A stretch of 6,435 nucleotides of DNA, taken from contig USKO01000041.1 of assembly GCA_900555365.1 (NCBI GenBank), positions 1 to 6,435 on the forward strand. Reading direction: 5' to 3'. The translations under genes and the position numbers were made by a program. A model generated the notes under the pieces. That model was given only the letters and a program-made list of their open reading frames with translations, ran no database searches and had not been told where the DNA came from. Origin of the DNA: an uncultured Bacillota bacterium. Lineage in GTDB: Bacteria > Bacillota > Clostridia > Christensenellales > UBA1242. Below are positions 6,212-6,435 of the stretch, one piece after another (the stretch's first letter is position 1; each line of letters starts with the position of its first letter).

Positions 6212-6222
6212 CTAGTTAGATT
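6209..6222. promoter_or_regulatory. Operator-like palindrome overlapping the -10 and start point
   Basis: AATCTA-GT-TAGATT is a perfect inverted repeat of two 6-bp half-sites around a 2-bp centre. It begins inside the TATAAT box and covers the expected transcription start of the forward promoter, the classic place for a repressor site. The regulator is unknown; no repressor gene is in the window. Confidence 0.4.
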
Positions 6223-6233
6223 GATATTTTCTG

Positions 6234-6274
6234 TTGACAAGAGTATATCATTTCCCTCTCCCCACGCTTGTCAA
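6234..6274. repeat. 8-bp inverted repeat in the divergent intergenic region
   Basis: TTGACAAG (6234-6241) and CTTGTCAA (6267-6274) are perfect inverted copies separated by 25 bp. The spacer contains an unusually C-rich stretch (6254-6267, CCCTCTCCCCACGC). Each arm contains a consensus -35 hexamer, pointing toward each other. The forward one has no plausible -10 at 16-18 bp. In the forward leader RNA the arms could form a hairpin, but no U-tract follows. Confidence 0.5.
6245..6274 (-). promoter_or_regulatory. Candidate promoter of the GDPD-like gene
   Basis: On the minus strand, TTGACA (6274 to 6269) is followed after 18 bp by TGATAT (6250 to 6245); GATATA at 19 bp and TATACT at 21 bp are alternatives. 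The -35 is perfect but every -10 choice is imperfect in sequence or spacing. Use of this promoter would give a leader of about 120 nt that is antisense to the start of the forward transcript. Confidence 0.35.
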
Positions 6275-6331
6275 TAAAAAATCGTGAATTTAGCATAAAA
6301 AAAGTAATTTTATTCAAACACTGGAGAAAAA

Positions 6332-6435
6332 ATGAAAGTTAAAGAAAAACAAGTTCCATATAACAGGTTTTTATTGCCTTTAATGTTTATAGTATGTGCA
6401 ATAATTTTAGAAATTGTAAATTTTACATATTTAGG
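6332..6435 (+). CDS. N-terminus of a membrane protein, cut by the window edge
   Basis: ATG 6332 opens a frame of 34 complete codons that runs off the right edge. GGAG at 6323-6326, 5 nt upstream, and a near-consensus promoter at 6183-6211 support the start. The peptide begins with a basic segment (MKVKEKQVPYNR) followed by a hydrophobic helix at about residues 13-28 (FLLPLMFIVCAIILEI), so it is probably membrane-inserted with the N-terminus inside. The pattern of a basic tail followed by a helix ending LEI resembles the first helix of lipoteichoic-acid-synthase-like proteins. That would fit an envelope theme with the divergent GDPD-like gene, but the fragment is too short to assign a family. 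Confidence 0.65.
   Translation, partial: MKVKEKQVPYNRFLLPLMFIVCAIILEIVNFTYL

Noticed and set aside
6216..6251. 11-residue leader peptide on the minus strand preceded by a GGGGAGAGGG purine run
   Set aside because: Its ATG overlaps the candidate -10 of the minus promoter, so it would not be in the transcript, and its codons show no attenuation pattern.

Overview
The window is strongly AT-rich. It uses the standard genetic code with no in-frame TGA reassignment, and its starts have Gram-positive style Shine-Dalgarno sites (AAGGAG, AGGAGG, AAAGGA). Promoters are near-consensus sigma-A type and intrinsic terminators are U-tract hairpins. Together with the protein families present, this points to a low-GC Bacillota, probably an uncultured or gut-type clostridial lineage; that placement is an inference.

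Layout. (1) 1-3389 (+): the 3' part of a large superfamily 1 helicase of the DUF4011 type, cut by the left window edge, ending in a Vsr/MTES_1575-like nuclease-fold domain whose expected catalytic residues look altered. A terminator directly abuts its stop codon. (2) 3519-4550 (+): a GufA/ZIP11-like divalent-metal transporter with a GTG start, followed 33 bp later by a 70-residue conserved-looking small protein, probably in the same transcript. (3) 4568-4969 (+): a perfect-consensus promoter (TTGACA, 17 bp, TATAAT) drives a 115-residue serine-rich, three-helix membrane protein. The longer reading frame starting at TTG 4568 is an artefact, because that TTG is part of the -35 box. A 13-bp-stem terminator follows. 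(4) 5005-5170: a non-coding AT-rich stretch with three copies, one inverted, of a 17-22 bp element. (5) 5171-6115 (-): a membrane-anchored glycerophosphodiester phosphodiesterase-like (GDPD/PI-PLC fold) protein, convergent with the serine-rich gene. (6) 6116-6331: a divergent intergenic region with candidate promoters on both strands, a 14-bp operator-like palindrome at the forward start point and an 8-bp inverted repeat. (7) 6332-6435 (+): the first 34 codons of a membrane protein cut by the right edge.

The genes do not form one obvious pathway. The helicase-nuclease belongs to an architecture found among anti-phage genes, but its upstream neighbours are outside the window. The rest looks like ordinary chromosomal genes for metal uptake, envelope and lipid functions. 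I see no RNA genes, CRISPR array, insertion sequence or clear mobile-element boundary. I found no convincing new multi-gene system. The most interesting items are the altered nuclease site of the helicase, the strongly promoted serine-rich membrane protein, and the repeat and promoter architecture of the two intergenic regions around the GDPD gene.
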